Origin: Eulemur rufifrons
Taxonomy: Eukaryota; Chordata; Mammalia; Primates; Lemuridae
DNA length: 64,000 bases
NCBI RefSeq assembly: GCF_041146395.1
Contig: NC_090989.1
Span: 120,155,501 to 120,219,500 of the forward strand
Reading direction: 5' to 3'
A program made the position numbers and the translations under genes. Under the pieces are notes generated by a model. That model made no database searches. It had not been told where the DNA came from and saw only the letters and a list, made by a program, of their open reading frames with translations. Positions 14,525 through 26,440 of the stretch are shown one piece after another. Positions within the stretch are counted from its first letter, which is position 1. Every line of letters starts with the position of its first letter.

Positions 14525-14830
14525 TTTGCTGACAATCCCTGGTGTTCTTTAGCTTGCAGCTCTGTAACTCCAATCTCTGCCTTTGTCACCACATGGCCGT
14601 CTTCCCTCTGTGTGTCTGTATCTTCACGTGGTGTTGTCCTCTCCAGGTGTGTCTGTCTGTGTCTCTTCTCCATTTATAAGTACAGCAGCCTTATCGGATT
14701 AAGGATCTACTATACTCTAGTATGATTCATATTAACTGAGTACATCTGCGACGGCACTATTTTCAAATAGGGTCACAAGGACATGCATTTTGGGGTGACA
14801 CTATTCAACTCAGTATACCATTTATCAGCA
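14525..14830 (-). repeat. MaLR-type LTR, antisense
   Basis: Antisense counterpart of the LTR type at 26078-26440: cacatggccgtcttccctctgtgtgtctgt, cttataagtacagcagccttatcggattaagg, caaatagggtcac, then ggggtgacactattcaactcagtatacca. Strongly diverged. Confidence 0.6.
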
Positions 14831-14834
14831 AACC

Positions 14835-15010
14835 CTAATACCTCTACTTGAAAATATGTCCAGAATCTGACCACTTCCCACCACTTGCACTGCTACTGCC
14901 CAAGTAATCCAAGTCACTTGAATTGTTGCAATCACCTTTCTACTGGTCTTTCATTCACTTGCTTGACACACCTTTAAGGAGGCACAGTAACATCAGAATT
15001 AACCCGGGTA
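14835..15010 (+). repeat. L2 fragment
   Basis: Contains tccagaatctgaccacttc, caccacttgcactgcta and tttctactggtctttca, matching consecutive L2 ORF2 blocks in sense. Confidence 0.6.
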
Positions 15011-16107
15011 CACAGCCTAACTACTGCTGGCTCTGGTGGCATGAGGAGGGAAGCCCAGCTTCCTGACAATGTCTGAGAGATACAAAGACATGAAATCAGG
15101 TTTTTCTCCCTCAGTTGGAGAGAACAAACTGGATTCCAATGACAAACATGAATTAATTAATGCCAAGTGGTTTGAGTTCAAACACTAACAAGGTTTACTG
15201 TGTAGCCAGCCTTTCCAGATACCAACCGTGGATGCAAATTGGTACATCTCGAGGAGAAACTCTATTTCTATGAGGCCTGTACCTTCCAGGGCATTTGGTT
15301 CTGGAACACAAAATGGGGTTTTCGTGTGGTTTCCCAGTGATCCTGCATGTGGGAAAGAGAAATTCTCCAGGATAGAAGGCATTTTCTTCACAAGCATGAA
15401 GGGTCTTTGACTCTTTATTCAAAGCTGTTAAAAACTTAGCTGACTATCTCATTTGATTTGTCTTTCTTGCCGCTGGTAGTTCAAGTTTTATTTACTAAAA
15501 TCTTGTTATATCAGCCTAGCAGATTGAATCAGAATTAGTGAAAAATAAGTTAGACTTTTAAACTTATAATATAGACATTTTGAAAGAAATGCAGATTTTA
15601 CTTGCAGAGAACACAGCAATCCACACTAAGCATTAAATGCTTTTAAGCTGACATTCGTCTAAGCCTGCTTTAATGAACAGATAACTCATTTATAATTAGC
15701 AGTGCCAATTAATTGGCGTGCAAACAATTAAAATGATTAAAGTGCTAAAGTTCTTAAGAACAGTTTTTCCTAAGTAGGTTATAGACAAACCCTTCCTGAC
15801 CCTGCATCTTGTTTACATGATTAAATTGCTGAGAAAGTCTTTCGTTACAGATAGCACATGAAGAAATTTTAACTCAGCCTTGGCCAGCTATCCCTGATTT
15901 GGAATTAGTGATAGAGTATTTATTATACTCTAATTTTCCCAAATCAACACTTTTTTTCATGTAAATTATGTGTGTTTGTGGGCCTCCTATATGCTATTCC
16001 CTCCCATCCTTAGCCTAAGTAAACTTGAAGCAGCCAATATGCCACTCAGGTCACTTTTCTTTTCATATATCTCATATTCTAGAAAAATGGATAGAAGGAT
16101 GTGGATT
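15011..16107. other. Single-copy intergenic DNA
   Basis: No repeat or exon is recognised. The centre (15620-15850) is the most regulatory-looking single-copy stretch in the window and is listed separately. Confidence 0.5.
15620..15850. promoter_or_regulatory. Candidate enhancer-like block with homeodomain palindrome
   Basis: AT-rich single-copy sequence with a perfect 12-bp palindrome ccaattaattgg at 15705-15716, whose TAATTA core is a homeodomain site. Around it lie tataattagc, caattaaaatgattaaag and a FOX-like gcaaaca. Such density suggests, but does not show, a conserved developmental element. Confidence 0.3.
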
Positions 16108-16655
16108 TTTATTTATTTTATTTTTTAATTGATAAGTAAAAATAACATATACTTATAGTGTACAACATGATGTTTTCAAGTATGTATACACCATAGAATG
16201 GCTAAATCAAATTATTTAACATATGCATTACCTTGTGTACTTATTTTTTTGTGATAAGAATACTTAAAATCTACTCTCTTAGCAATTTGCAAGCATACAA
16301 TATATTTTTATTAACTGTAGTCACCATAATGTACAAGAGAGCTCTTGAATATATTCCTCTTGTCTAACTAAAATTTTATTTCCTTTGACTAACATCTCCC
16401 CAATTGTCCCACTGTCAGACTCTGGTAATCACCATTTTACTCTCTGTTTCTATTGGTTCAACTTTTTTGCAATCCATATGTAAGTGAGATCGTAAGGTAT
16501 TTATTTGACTTTCTGTGTCTGGCTTATTTCACTCAACATAATGTCCTCCAGGTTCATCGCTATTGTTGCAAATGACAGGATTTTCTTTCATTTTTTAAAG
16601 GCTGAATGGTATTTGGCTGTGTATATATACCACATTTTCTTTATTCATTCATTGT
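16108..16655 (-). repeat. L1 (L1MA/L1PB-like) 3' end, antisense
   Basis: Antisense L1 3' UTR and ORF2 end: acttatagtgtacaacatgatg, then cattaccttgtg, aacatctccccaattgtcccac, gtgagatcgtaaggtatttat, catgtcc-like block and accacattttctttattcattcatt. Good L1 order throughout. Confidence 0.8.
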
Positions 16656-16659
16656 AGGG

Positions 16660-17235
16660 TTTAATTTTAAATGGCTACAAATTCTTTGATAGTTCTCCCA
16701 TTGAGGATGAGGTCTATATCCTCTCCCCTTGAACCAGGGTGTGCTTGTGATTTGCTTGTAACCCACAGAATGTGCCAGAAATGGCACTGTGTGATTTCTG
16801 AGGCTAAGCCAAAACAGACATTGCAGTTTCTGCTTTGTTCACTGAGACGCTTGCATTTGAGGCCTTGAGATGCCACATAAAACTGTCAAGGCTGTCAGGC
16901 CCTCCGAGGCTGCCATGCTGTGAGGAAGCCCAGGCCACCTGGAGAGGCATGTGTAGGTGGTCTGGTTGACAGCCCCAGCTGTGACCCCAGCTAGCAGCCA
17001 GCATCGATGCCAGGCATGAGTGAATGCCTGAGGATGGTTCCAGACCCCAGTCATTGAGTAACCTGTAGCCCTCATGTCTTTCCAACTGAGGCCCCAGACA
17101 TGATGGAGCAGAGACAAGCCATCTCTGCTGTGCTTCTTCTAAATTTCTGACCCACAAAACCTGTGAGCATAATAAAATGGGTAGTGTTTTATGCCACTAA
17201 ATTTGTTTTGGTTTTTTAGGTAGCAATGGTAACTG
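16660..17235 (+). repeat. MaLR LTR (MLT1 type)
   Basis: Well-ordered LTR: attctttgatagttctcccat, ggtctatatcctctccccttgaa, tgctgtgaggaagcccaggcc, gacagccccagctgtgaccccag, aataaaatggg..ttatgccactaaatttg and a gtagcaatggtaactgg end. Same class as 13255. Several frames overlapping it are fortuitous. Confidence 0.8.
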
Positions 17236-17372
17236 GAAGAGGCTTTTTCCTTTTCACTTTAAGGTGCTATACAATGTCCATCTCCTATTCTTTTTTTGTC
17301 CCTTTCACATGCTTTTTTGGTTTCTGCTTTATCCTTAAATAGCTTCCTTTATGCTGTTTGTTGGTTTTTAAT

Positions 17373-17507
17373 TTAATTTAGTTTTTTTTTTTTTGGCTAG
17401 AGATGGGGTCTTGCCCTGCCGCCCAGGTTTGAGTGCAGTGATACGATCATAGCTCACTGTAGACTTGAACTCCTGGGCTCAAGCAATCCTCATGCCTCAG
17501 CCTCCTA
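17373..17507 (-). mobile_element. Alu/7SL monomer (FRAM-like), antisense
   Basis: T-rich start, gagatggggtcttgccctgccgcccagg, gtgcagtgatacgatcatagctcactgtag, gcctcagcctcc. Bracketed by a perfect 18-bp target duplication, tgtttgttggtttttaat, at 17355-17372 and 17508-17525. Confidence 0.93.
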
Positions 17508-17525
17508 TGTTTGTTGGTTTTTAAT

Positions 17526-18434
17526 ATAATTCCCTTCAAGCTCAATTGGAAGTGGCTGGAATTTGAATCATCTTTGGCAAGTTATTATATTAACTGCCTG
17601 AATCTCAGCTGCCTTGCTGGTGGGAGAATCATACTTACCTTTTAGGGTTGTGGTGAGGATTAGAGATATTGTAGAAAAATACCTGGCATACAGGAGGCAT
17701 CCACTAGATACATGGGTGTTAGTATTAGAAGTTTTCAGAGACAATTTATGGATCTCCAGACCTCAGTTTCCCATTCTTCCAAAGCACATTGCTTTAAATG
17801 AGAGTGTGCAGTATTCTCAGAGGGAGTTTGCGTGTGGGTGTTTGTGTGCACACATGTTGTCTGCTCTCTGCTGGATAAATGACTGCATGCCCTTATAGCC
17901 CATCCATCATTGCATGAAGCTGAAAATCAACAGCAGCAACCAAACCAAACCAAATCAAAGTAAACCAACAAAAAACAACTCCAAACACTCATAATGGTTA
18001 TATTTACCTAAGGAAATTTGTAAATCATAGAGGCCAGATGTTAAGCAGAACACACTGAGTGGGCTGGTCTGTGGCACAGCCTTAAGTCTAGAGAGAAAGA
18101 TCCACCCCTTCCTTGGCCTCAGGTATGTTTGCTTTCTGGAAGGGCATATGTGCCATAGCAGAGACCTTTGGCATTTTGATGGGCCAAGGACACTCTTAAA
18201 AGCTATAGACTTTCTCCACAGAAATACGAACACACTCATTCTCCCACAACGTTTGCATACCATTTTAGAGTGTTCCTAGTTGCTATAAACAACTGAACCC
18301 TGCTAAAGTAGGCTAGAAGAATTGGAGTGCTTTGCCTTGTGATCCAGGAGTAGTGAGTGAGGTTAGTTCTGAATAAAATAGGGATGCTGTCATTTTTGGC
18401 TCCTGGTGTCACCCTGTAAAGAAGGAAGCCAATG
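17526..18434. other. Unassigned intergenic sequence
   Basis: No gene or named transposon is seen. A short (CCAAA)n-like patch lies at 17938-17975. Confidence 0.5.
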
Positions 18435-18612
18435 TCCATTGAGCATGTGCCGCAGATCAGGCTCTGTCCTGGGAACTTAACATCTTAACTTATGTAATCC
18501 TCAGGAGAGCCCAGGAGATAAGTGTTTTACCTCTATTCTGAGGCTGAGAGAAGTTAAGTGACTTTTCTAAGATCTCACAGCAAATAAGTAGTGGGATCTA
18601 GGTTTGCAAGAT
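18435..18612 (-). repeat. MIR, antisense
   Basis: Antisense MIR order: ggctctgtcctgggaactta, atgtaatcctcaggagagccc, gaggctgagagaagttaagtgactttt, then tctcacagcaaataagtagtggg. Confidence 0.8.
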
Positions 18613-21600
18613 GCTAACGTACAATGTTTTTCTATTACTTTGTGTTTGGGGTGCTGACTGAGACTTCTCCAAACATATCATGACTGAAGAACTTGCTAGT
18701 CCTAGGCTTATTGCTTTAATTTCTGTATCTCCTCTCTTCTCTTCCCCATTCCTGTCTACCTGTAGCCGCTGTGGCTTCCAGAGTGTGGTATGGGGTGTGT
18801 GTTGGGGGCATGCTGTGTTGTTGGCAATGCTTAAGAAAAGCAGTAAAAGGCAGCAGTGAGAACAAGGCCCCAGAGCCTGTGTGCTTGAGCTGGGATCCAC
18901 TGGGCTTCCCCCCAAGACAAGTGATAGCCAGCACTTATTTAGCACCTTAGCTTTACAAAGAGCTTTTCCTTTTGATTATAAGATAGTCAGGCAAGACATT
19001 TCTATATCCATTTTACAACTGCAGATACAGAACTTTTTTCAGGGAAATTGTCTTTCCATATCTTACAATTCTGGTTCCAGGTCTTTTTCCATTACCTTCT
19101 CGTTGTGTCCCCTGAAGAACAAGGTTAAGAAATGCCATTCTGGGAAATTGGAGCTACAAGAATGAAAACACAATGGCTTAGAGCAGTAAGTCATAAGTCA
19201 TTGTGATAGGAGTATGGCTGTCCTTGCCCATGTTCCAGGAAGCAGGCATCATAAATGTAGCCAATGTAGAACAAGCAGTAATATGGGAAATTGTAACATG
19301 AGATCATATAATGGTAGTGGCTTTTGAATGATAAGGCCACTAATAAGAACTATTGAGAAAGCAACACAGGATACTAAGAATTTGAAAGATTTCCTCTAAT
19401 GCTGCCCCAAAAGACCGTGAGCTGATTTTATAATGACCTGTACTGGATCTTCAGAATGAAATATCCCTCCAGTGGAGAAAGGCAATTCATCTAGCAACTA
19501 GAGCTGGAAAGTAATTCTCTGGAAGAACATCCAGCTGCCCTGGCTCATGTTCTCTGCTTGCCCAGAAAACTTGCAATTTGGCCTCATGAGTGCTGGTGAC
19601 CAGCATGAGTTCTCTCACTGATGACCCTCCTGCTGGGAACTAATATGGGATATTAGTCTATCAATCACTCTCTGGGGAGTTCAGCTCCCACAATTCAATT
19701 TCTTATTGCCTGATCACCTGCTGAAACTGACACAGATCCTGAGCCTGCTCAGATGTTGAACAGATTTTGGGCTTTGGGTCTTCACTTTGGAGCAGCCACA
19801 CTTGAAGGGCCCTCACCTGAAGAAGACAGAATATTTCTCATTAGGGGGCCTTAGGAGTTAATAGGGGCTGTGATCTTGTTTAGTCTAGGAACGAGCATGT
19901 CCATCTATTTCTAAAGTTTCAAAGAACAGAACTGGATGTATGTTTGAGCAAGAATCTTTGAGAAGCATTCCTAGGTGCAATCTCAGTATGAGAGTCTCAA
20001 ACTTACTTAGGTTAGTACCCCTAGATAGACAGAGTAAGCCTCAGCCTTCCTATTACCTGGTTGAGTGCCTTGGAGGCTCCTTTGGGCCTAGAATATTTTG
20101 AGATTTAGAAGAAAAAAACTCACTTGGGTAGCCTGAAGGGGCAGAGCAGCATCTCAGGAGGCAACCTGGTGGTATATCTTTTGAGCTGGTCAGGTTCTAG
20201 GGCAGATGGAGAGGAGGTCAGCACAGGAGGAAGAGAAGGGGAAGTTCTTACTGGTCTGGAGGCTGAGAAGTTGGTTGGTGAGGATGCCAGTCCCATTTGG
20301 CTCCTTGGTGCTCCTTGCAGAGATCGTTCCCATGGTCCACTCACCTAGCCTTGGCAGTGCACCTTCCCTGTTATGGGAAATTCCCTGAGATAGGTTGGGT
20401 TGGGGGAGTAGATTCCTAATCAGTGGATGTAGCACTCTGAGATTCCATCATGAGGAGATCATAAAGTGAGTGGACCCAGGATTCTGGCTTACTGGAACTC
20501 AGCAACCCAGACAGATGGGGAAAGGGCAGAAGTTGAACTGCCTGGCTGCTGAGGCAGCATATTGCACCATGTCCTGCTGGCATAGCAGGGTTTGGTGAGC
20601 ATAAGTATAGTGCAGGGAGGGAGTGTCTCACCTGGTGGCTGAAGTTGGGGGGAAAGTAGGTGACATTTAAGTAAGATGGTGTCTGTGTCAGGACTCCACA
20701 CATCTCGTTAGGTTAAATGAGATGATATATAGTAAATCTTTATACTATATCTGATAACAATGAAAACCACTATTATCATCATCATCACCACCATCTTGCA
20801 CAATATTAATACTTTATGCCTCTGTCCATGTAGGACTCAGAAAGCCTAATAGTTGGTTATAGAAATTATAGTAAATTATACTCCCTCCAGTGTTGGTCCA
20901 TGGTAGAGCCTGGGCCTGCAGTGGCTTCTCAGAGTTAGAAGAGGCCATGAAGACCAAGCATCATAAACTCAAGGTCAGGGCCAGACAGCTACCATGTGGT
21001 GTTAGTCAGAGTAATGGAGAACAGTAGGGAAGGCTGGAGACTGTGGGGATGTGGAGCACATAGGCCACATAAAAGGGCAGTGGCTCCTCAACTCCAGCTA
21101 AGGGTTGCCATGTGGAGATTAGGGCCCAGGGATTCTAGTTCTTCAAATTATTTTAGAGAGCTAGAAATCCAGATTTTAAGGAGAAATTTTACAGTTTTAA
21201 AAATGTTGTTAAGCCAAAAAAATTGTGTATGTAGGCTGTATGAGGCATATTAGCTGTTAGTCCACAACACTCTTCTCCAGCGCCATCCAGCGAAACTTTC
21301 ATGCGATGATCTGATTGTCCTTTCTAAGTCTTGCCCTGCTGGCAGTATTGTAAGTCCCCACAGTTGCAAACCTGGAGCAGGCTTGGTCAATAAGGCTGTA
21401 ACTGCAGCCACCTGCTATTGCTTACCTGTTGTTTTATCAATAATTGGATTGGACACAGATTCTTGCCCTCCACCCAACGTCACACGGCCCCAGGTCTGAA
21501 CTCACATTTGAGCACTTGGGGGAGTTAATGTTCCTTTTTTTACATCCTTGCCACAGATGCAGGGATGTTTCCTACAGAAAACAGGAGTCAATGTTAAGCA

Positions 21601-22779
21601 GCAAGTCCCAGGCAGTCCTAAATTATAAATGCAGGGCCAGCTACATGGATATGCGACCTGTGCAGTTGCACATACCTCGTGCTTGCTATCGTGCTTTGCT
21701 GCTGCTGTCTTGAAATTCTTAATAATTTTTAAACAAGGGGGCCTATGTTTTCATTTTTCACCAGGCCCCACAAATTGTCCTGCAAAAATAAGATCGGAGT
21801 TGGAACCAGATCATATATGTGGGATTTTTTTTGAACCTCCTATAACTTGATTAGTTTGTGCTTTTGTGTGAGTTGAGGTAATGCCCGTGGAAACCAAGGA
21901 GCAGGAAAATGCTTTCCTGGCCATTATAAAAGATGGGGATGTTCTCCACTGCTCTGTGGTGACTGGAGAAGGTGGGAAAGGGTCCATCCCTTTCCATCAC
22001 CCAGGGCTTTCTTCCTTATTGCAGGTGCTGGATCAGAATTCGCTGTTAGGCAAAGGAGAGCCAGGCAGGCATGGAATTAACTGAGGGGATGGCTGGTGTG
22101 CTGGAATTAGAGGAATCTGGAGAATAGATGATATCCCAGGGGAAGGAGAGCCAGGAGACTCAAATTTTTTCATGATCATTTTCAGGTCAGCAAAACACAA
22201 GAATAGCTGAGGAATGGGTATGTGCTGGACATTATAACAATTTTACTGATTTTAGTTCTACAAAATCAAAACACAAGGCACTGAAAACCTACTAAAAGAT
22301 CCTCATCAAATCTCTGCAAGAGATTCATTGGTGCTGGAGCCATGATTAATTCCATTTCTACTGCTCCTTGATTCATTATACATATAGTCCGCTGCAGAGA
22401 TATCAACTGTGGGACTTTGGGTACAGTAGGAAAGTCCAATAGAGCAAGTCTTTAAAAAATGAGGGCTTTGTTTTCATGCTTTGGCTTTGGCCTTTTAGCA
22501 AAGAATTCAGGGACTGCAGCTATAAAGCTTGCTCTTAGTGAGAGGGGAAGTAGAACTCGAGAGAATTTATTGTATTAATGCCCTCCCCCAGTCACAGAGA
22601 GTTGCAGATCAAGAACTTGTTCTGCAAACTGGATAGTATGGCCAGCTAATGATGACTAGAATAGCCCATCAATCTGAGGCTCAATCAATAAAAACAAGTG
22701 TTTCCCTGGATTACTATCCCTCCTTTCCCCAAACCCTAACACCCACATCTTTGAGACTAGAAATACATTATTTGTATAG
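18613..22779. other. Long single-copy intergenic stretch
   Basis: Over 4 kb with no repeat I can name and no supportable exon. Overlapping frames on both strands at 20120-20440 are around 60-80 codons with no family resemblance. This is ordinary intronic or intergenic sequence. Confidence 0.55.
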
Positions 22780-23120
22780 ATGAATTTGGGGGAGAATTAA
22801 CATCTTTACTATGGCAAATTCTCCTACCCAGGAACATAGGCTGTTTCTCAGTGGATTCAATTGTTATTTTTATGTCCTCTAGTGAAAATTTATGGTCCCT
22901 TTTATTTAGTCCTGCATATTTCTTATTAATTTTGTCTCTGAATATTTCATATTTTCAATGCTACTTTGAATGTAATCTTTTTTTCATTACATTTTCTAAC
23001 TAGTTAATTAGTTTTTACTGGTATATTGGAAAGCTATTTTTATATATTTATTTTGTAATTACTACTGAACTCTCATTGGTTATTATGGTTTTATATATTT
23101 TTTTTGGTAACTAATCATGC
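22780..23120 (-). repeat. L1 ORF2 fragment, antisense
   Basis: On the plus strand ttgggggagaattaacatcttt..ctatg, then gtcctgcatatttcttatta and attggttattatggttttata resemble antisense L1 ORF2 downstream of the RT core. Heavily decayed. Confidence 0.65.
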
Positions 23121-23347
23121 AATATGCATTATGTGGCATAAATGCTGCAAGTACGTTCTCCAGCGTCAGTGTCAGAAATCACTAGTCAATCATTCCATCT
23201 TTTCCCATCGAGGCTGGATGCGGTAAGGTCTTCTCAATTTGCATTCTGTTGGAAGACAATTGTCTATGAGCCTACTATGTTTCTACATATATTCTGAGTG
23301 AGGCACTCATTGCCCATTGTGTTGAACTATCTTTTCAAGGTTATTTG
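23121..23347. other. Unassigned sequence
   Basis: Nothing recognised before the LTR boundary. Confidence 0.4.
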
Positions 23348-23985
23348 TGTTGGGGCTCAGAAAATGATCCCCCAAAATATGGTGTTTTGACACGTTAAAC
23401 TAAAGAAGCAGGCTCAAGTTTTCTCTGACCTTCCTCTCCTCTCCCCTAGTCTTGTCTCTCAATTCTTTGTCTCTTCCAAAGCACAAGATGAGGTTGTTCT
23501 CTGAAATTCCCTTATCTACCTAGAAACTGGACCTCGAAAGAGGAACACAATTGCCTTCAATCTCTTCCCTGAAATTTCATTAACTAGAGAAGATTAAAAC
23601 TCATATCATAGAGGAAGAGATTGAAAATTAAACACCATACCTAGAGCCCAGGGACACTTCGTCTCAAAATATTGTCTGTTCTCACATCCTGTTCAATTCC
23701 CAAAGAAAATTACTTACTATCCATTGTCTGAGCAGTGGGCCCATTCATTACCCCTAAAAACTATTCACTCCACACTTCTCCATCTCCCTGTTCCCCTATG
23801 AAAAATAGTAAATAAGCATCTGTACCCCAATGAGTTATTAGATAATAATTCTCCTGTGATTTCTCCATATTATGCATGTTAAAATAAATTTATGTGCTTT
23901 GTTTTCTCATTAATCTGCCTTTTGTCACTTCATTTTCAGTGAACTTTCACAGGGTAAAGGGGAAAGCTTTCCCTTGGCCCTTACA
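23348..23985 (+). mobile_element. Solitary LTR (ERV, class I-like), 638 bp
   Basis: Starts tgttggggctcag and ends ccttggcccttaca, that is TG...CA. It has a polyadenylation signal (aataaa near 23883) followed by a U5-like segment (ctcattaatctgccttttgtca). The 4 bp tttg precede it and follow it, but the downstream tttg overlaps the next LTR start, so this duplication is not decisive. Exact family not recognised. Confidence 0.65.
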
Positions 23986-23987
23986 TT

Positions 23988-24343
23988 TGTATATCAAACA
24001 GCCTTGGAAGACAGAAATAGTATTTCCCTCATGAGCAAAGGGAAGGCATGCTAGTGAGGATGAAAGATTCAAGTTCCTTAAGCTCAGGGTTCTTCTGTAA
24101 CATATCTCATTGTATGTGTTGGTGTCCTCTGGGCTTCTTTACATCACCTGGTAGGAATTGGGGTTCAGGGAACTGGTACAAAAATGCTGATGCTCTGGCT
24201 ACTGCTGTTGATGTGAGTAATAAATGGTCCTTCATCTCTGACCCAGGAGTCTTGTGTCTTCTATCAGCATCCATGAAACTGTGTCAGGGAAACTTGTTAG
24301 CTTATAAGTAGGGTAAAATCTCAGACCCTCTAATTTCTTTACA
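23988..24343 (+). repeat. ERV 5' LTR (356 bp)
   Basis: Begins tgtatatcaaacag and ends ctttaca. It shares ctaagctcaggg/ctcaggg, ggaattgggg, gagtaataaatg.tccttcatctctga and agcatccat.aaactgtg blocks in the same order with 27481-27839. An aataaa signal sits in its 3' third. Confidence 0.8.
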
Positions 24344-24347
24344 GTTT

Positions 24348-24367
24348 TGGTGATGAGGATAGGATAC
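24348..24367 (+). other. Primer binding site, tRNA-Ser-like
   Basis: Four bases after the 5' LTR, TGGTGATGAGGATAGGATAC matches the complement of the 3' end of tRNA-Ser(GCT) at 16 of 20 positions. Three of the four differences are C-to-T or G-to-A, the changes expected from decay. The tRNA comparison is from established knowledge, not a search. Confidence 0.6.
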
Positions 24368-25026
24368 TAACAGAAACATAGCTTTCTGGAAGAGGAAAGA
24401 TGAGGGCCTCGTGGCTTACTAATGGTGCCTAGGGAGTGGTAGGTTCATGGCAGTGGTAGTAAACATGTTCACTAAATTATATGGTCAAATGGACAATAAA
24501 TTGCCCTCCACTTTATTGCCCATCAATGAGGAAGTATTGCAGAGGTGGTTGCAGAATGAGTACCAGGAAATAAGTTCAAAGACAGCAGCCTAAATGCCCT
24601 GGTTATTGTTAATTCTCCCCCAGGCTGGAGGATTTTCTCATCAATCCAGTAGCCGGCTTTAAGACCACCCCACTGTAACAGCTAGTACTAAGGTTTGCTC
24701 TGAATAGGAATGCTTCCACTCCTTCCGGAGAGCAGTTGCAGAGATACATATCTGGACTGATGTAGGAAAGGAGGAACATTTGTGACTGCTATGGGCAGAA
24801 ATAATTAAAACTTTGGCTGGCTATTTGGGAGTTGAGGGGTGGGTGTATTAAGGAAGGTGGATTGGGTTTACACTGCTAATGAAAGCGACTAAAGAATGAA
24901 AAACTGAATCAAAGAAATGTAGGTAAATTCTTCTGACCAGCCCTACCACCATGCAAAATCCCCCTAGCTCTTTTGATGAAATGGGGGAAGATCTTAAAAG
25001 GATGTTATCTTGGTAAAGGTGTAGCA

Positions 25027-25248
25027 CAGGGATCAGCAAACTTTTTCTGCGAAGAACAAGATAGTAAATATTTTAGGCTTTGTGGGCCGTACTGTCTGTT
25101 GCAACTACTTAACTTTGCCACTGTAGTGCAAAAGCAGCCACAGGCATTATGTAAGTGAATGGACATAGCTTTGTTCCAATAAAAGCTTATTTACAGAAGT
25201 AGGCAGCAGGCTGGATTTGACCTATAAGCTAGAGTTTACTGATCTCTG
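25027..25248 (+). mobile_element. hAT-Charlie-type MITE nested in the ERV
   Basis: Non-autonomous element starting cagggatcagcaaac and ending gatctctg, with inner ttaggctttgtgggcc and ccaataaaagcttatttaca blocks. Exact 8-bp target duplication gtgtagca at 25019-25026 and 25249-25256, diagnostic of hAT transposition. No coding capacity. Confidence 0.9.
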
Positions 25249-25939
25249 GTGTAGCAGATGCCTTGAATTAAGGTGGTTATCCTCAAAGAAGGTTGCTGCT
25301 GTGTAAGCCAAGCCTAAGTCAGCAAGAGGGTGCAAATCTTGTGGCTCCAACCAAGAAGCAATGTGGAAAAAATGCTGCTCAGCGAAGGGATTCCCAAAAA
25401 TGACATCGAAGGTATCATCCATGAGGACCTTGCTGCCTGATACAGAGTGTCAGGTGGGAAGAAAATATTAAGTTCATTTGGTTGAGCCATGAGCTGCTGC
25501 CATGATGCTCAAAATCAAATGTAAATGAGAAACGTTTAATAGCATGGAGCCATTCCATCTCTCCAACTCCCTGGTTCCCACTCCCCATCTACCCTGACTT
25601 CAGCTACTTTAAGGAGAAAGATGATTAGAGGTGGGGCTGAGGTCTCTCTGTCTTCTAGGGAGATCAAAGGCCATACACACTCATCTGCATATGCTGGGGA
25701 GTTTCAGGAAGGAGAGGGACTCAAATATTTATGACTCTGTTAGATATGAGTGCTCAAGTCACTATTTCACTCAGACCTATGGGAGGAAAAGGCACCCAAA
25801 TGTAGCTACTGTGTTTATTGTACAGACTGATGACACTTGGGATGTTGTCTTGGGCATTGTCAATACTTTCTTTTTCATACTAATGGCATCTGGGGATTAA
25901 GATCAGTCCACATTAACAGATCTCTGATATATGCTAGTA

Positions 25940-26077
25940 GCATTCCCCAAGGTGTACCTGAACTCCCCTGCCATTTGCTACCAGGGGTGGACCAGAATTT
26001 ACTGAGTGTGTCTTTACCTTTCCATGTCTTCAGCTTTTGCTACTTGGATGATGACCTGTTGGCTGATGTATGGACAG
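25940..26077 (+). pseudogene. ERV pol: reverse transcriptase remnant
   Basis: A damaged fragment of retroviral RT. One frame gives PKVYLNSPAIC (near 25945-25977), like the block before the RT active site; a second frame gives CYLDDDLLAD (about 26038-26067), a worn form of the YxDD catalytic box. The two lie in different frames, so at least one shift separates them, and a stop interrupts the first. A MaLR LTR truncates it directly downstream. It is not functional. Family knowledge supports the motif reading; the placement is inference. Confidence 0.6.
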
Positions 26078-26440
26078 AATTGCATCCTCTCAAAATTTGT
26101 ATATTGAAGCCCTAACCCCAAAATGACTGTATTTGGAGATAGGACCTTTAAAGAGGTAATTAAGGGTAAAAGAGCTGAGCCCTAATCCAATATGACTGGC
26201 GTCCTTATAAGAAGAGGGAGAAACACCAGTGGTGTGTGCACAGGAAAAAGGCTGTGTGAGGACACAGTGAAAAGGAGGCCATCTGCAAGTCAAGGACAGG
26301 GCCTTAGGAGAAACCAAACCTGCAGACACCTTGATCTTGGACTTCCAGCCCCAGAACTGAGAGGAATAAATTTCTGCTGTTTAGTCCACCCCGTCTGTGG
26401 TATTCTTCTCATGTCAGTCTGAGCAGACTAATACAACTGG
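26078..26440 (+). repeat. MaLR-type LTR nested in the ERV
   Basis: Very recognisable order: aattgcatcctctcaaaatt, gactgtatttggagataggac, tttaaagaggtaattaagg, ccctaatccaatatgactgg, cttataagaagagg, ccttgatcttggacttcc, aataaatttctgctgttta and gcagactaatacaac end. The antisense relative lies at 14525-14830. Confidence 0.82.

Noticed and set aside
16804..17157. Several 90-117-codon minus-strand frames.
   Set aside because: They lie wholly inside an MLT1 LTR in antisense.
20120..20703. Cluster of 60-95-codon frames on both strands.
   Set aside because: Overlapping phases on opposite strands, no shared family signal, no convincing splice-site-bounded exon.
23344..23989. tttg taken as a clean 4-bp target duplication for the solitary LTR.
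   Set aside because: The downstream copy includes the first two bases of the neighbouring provirus LTR, so it cannot be used as independent support.
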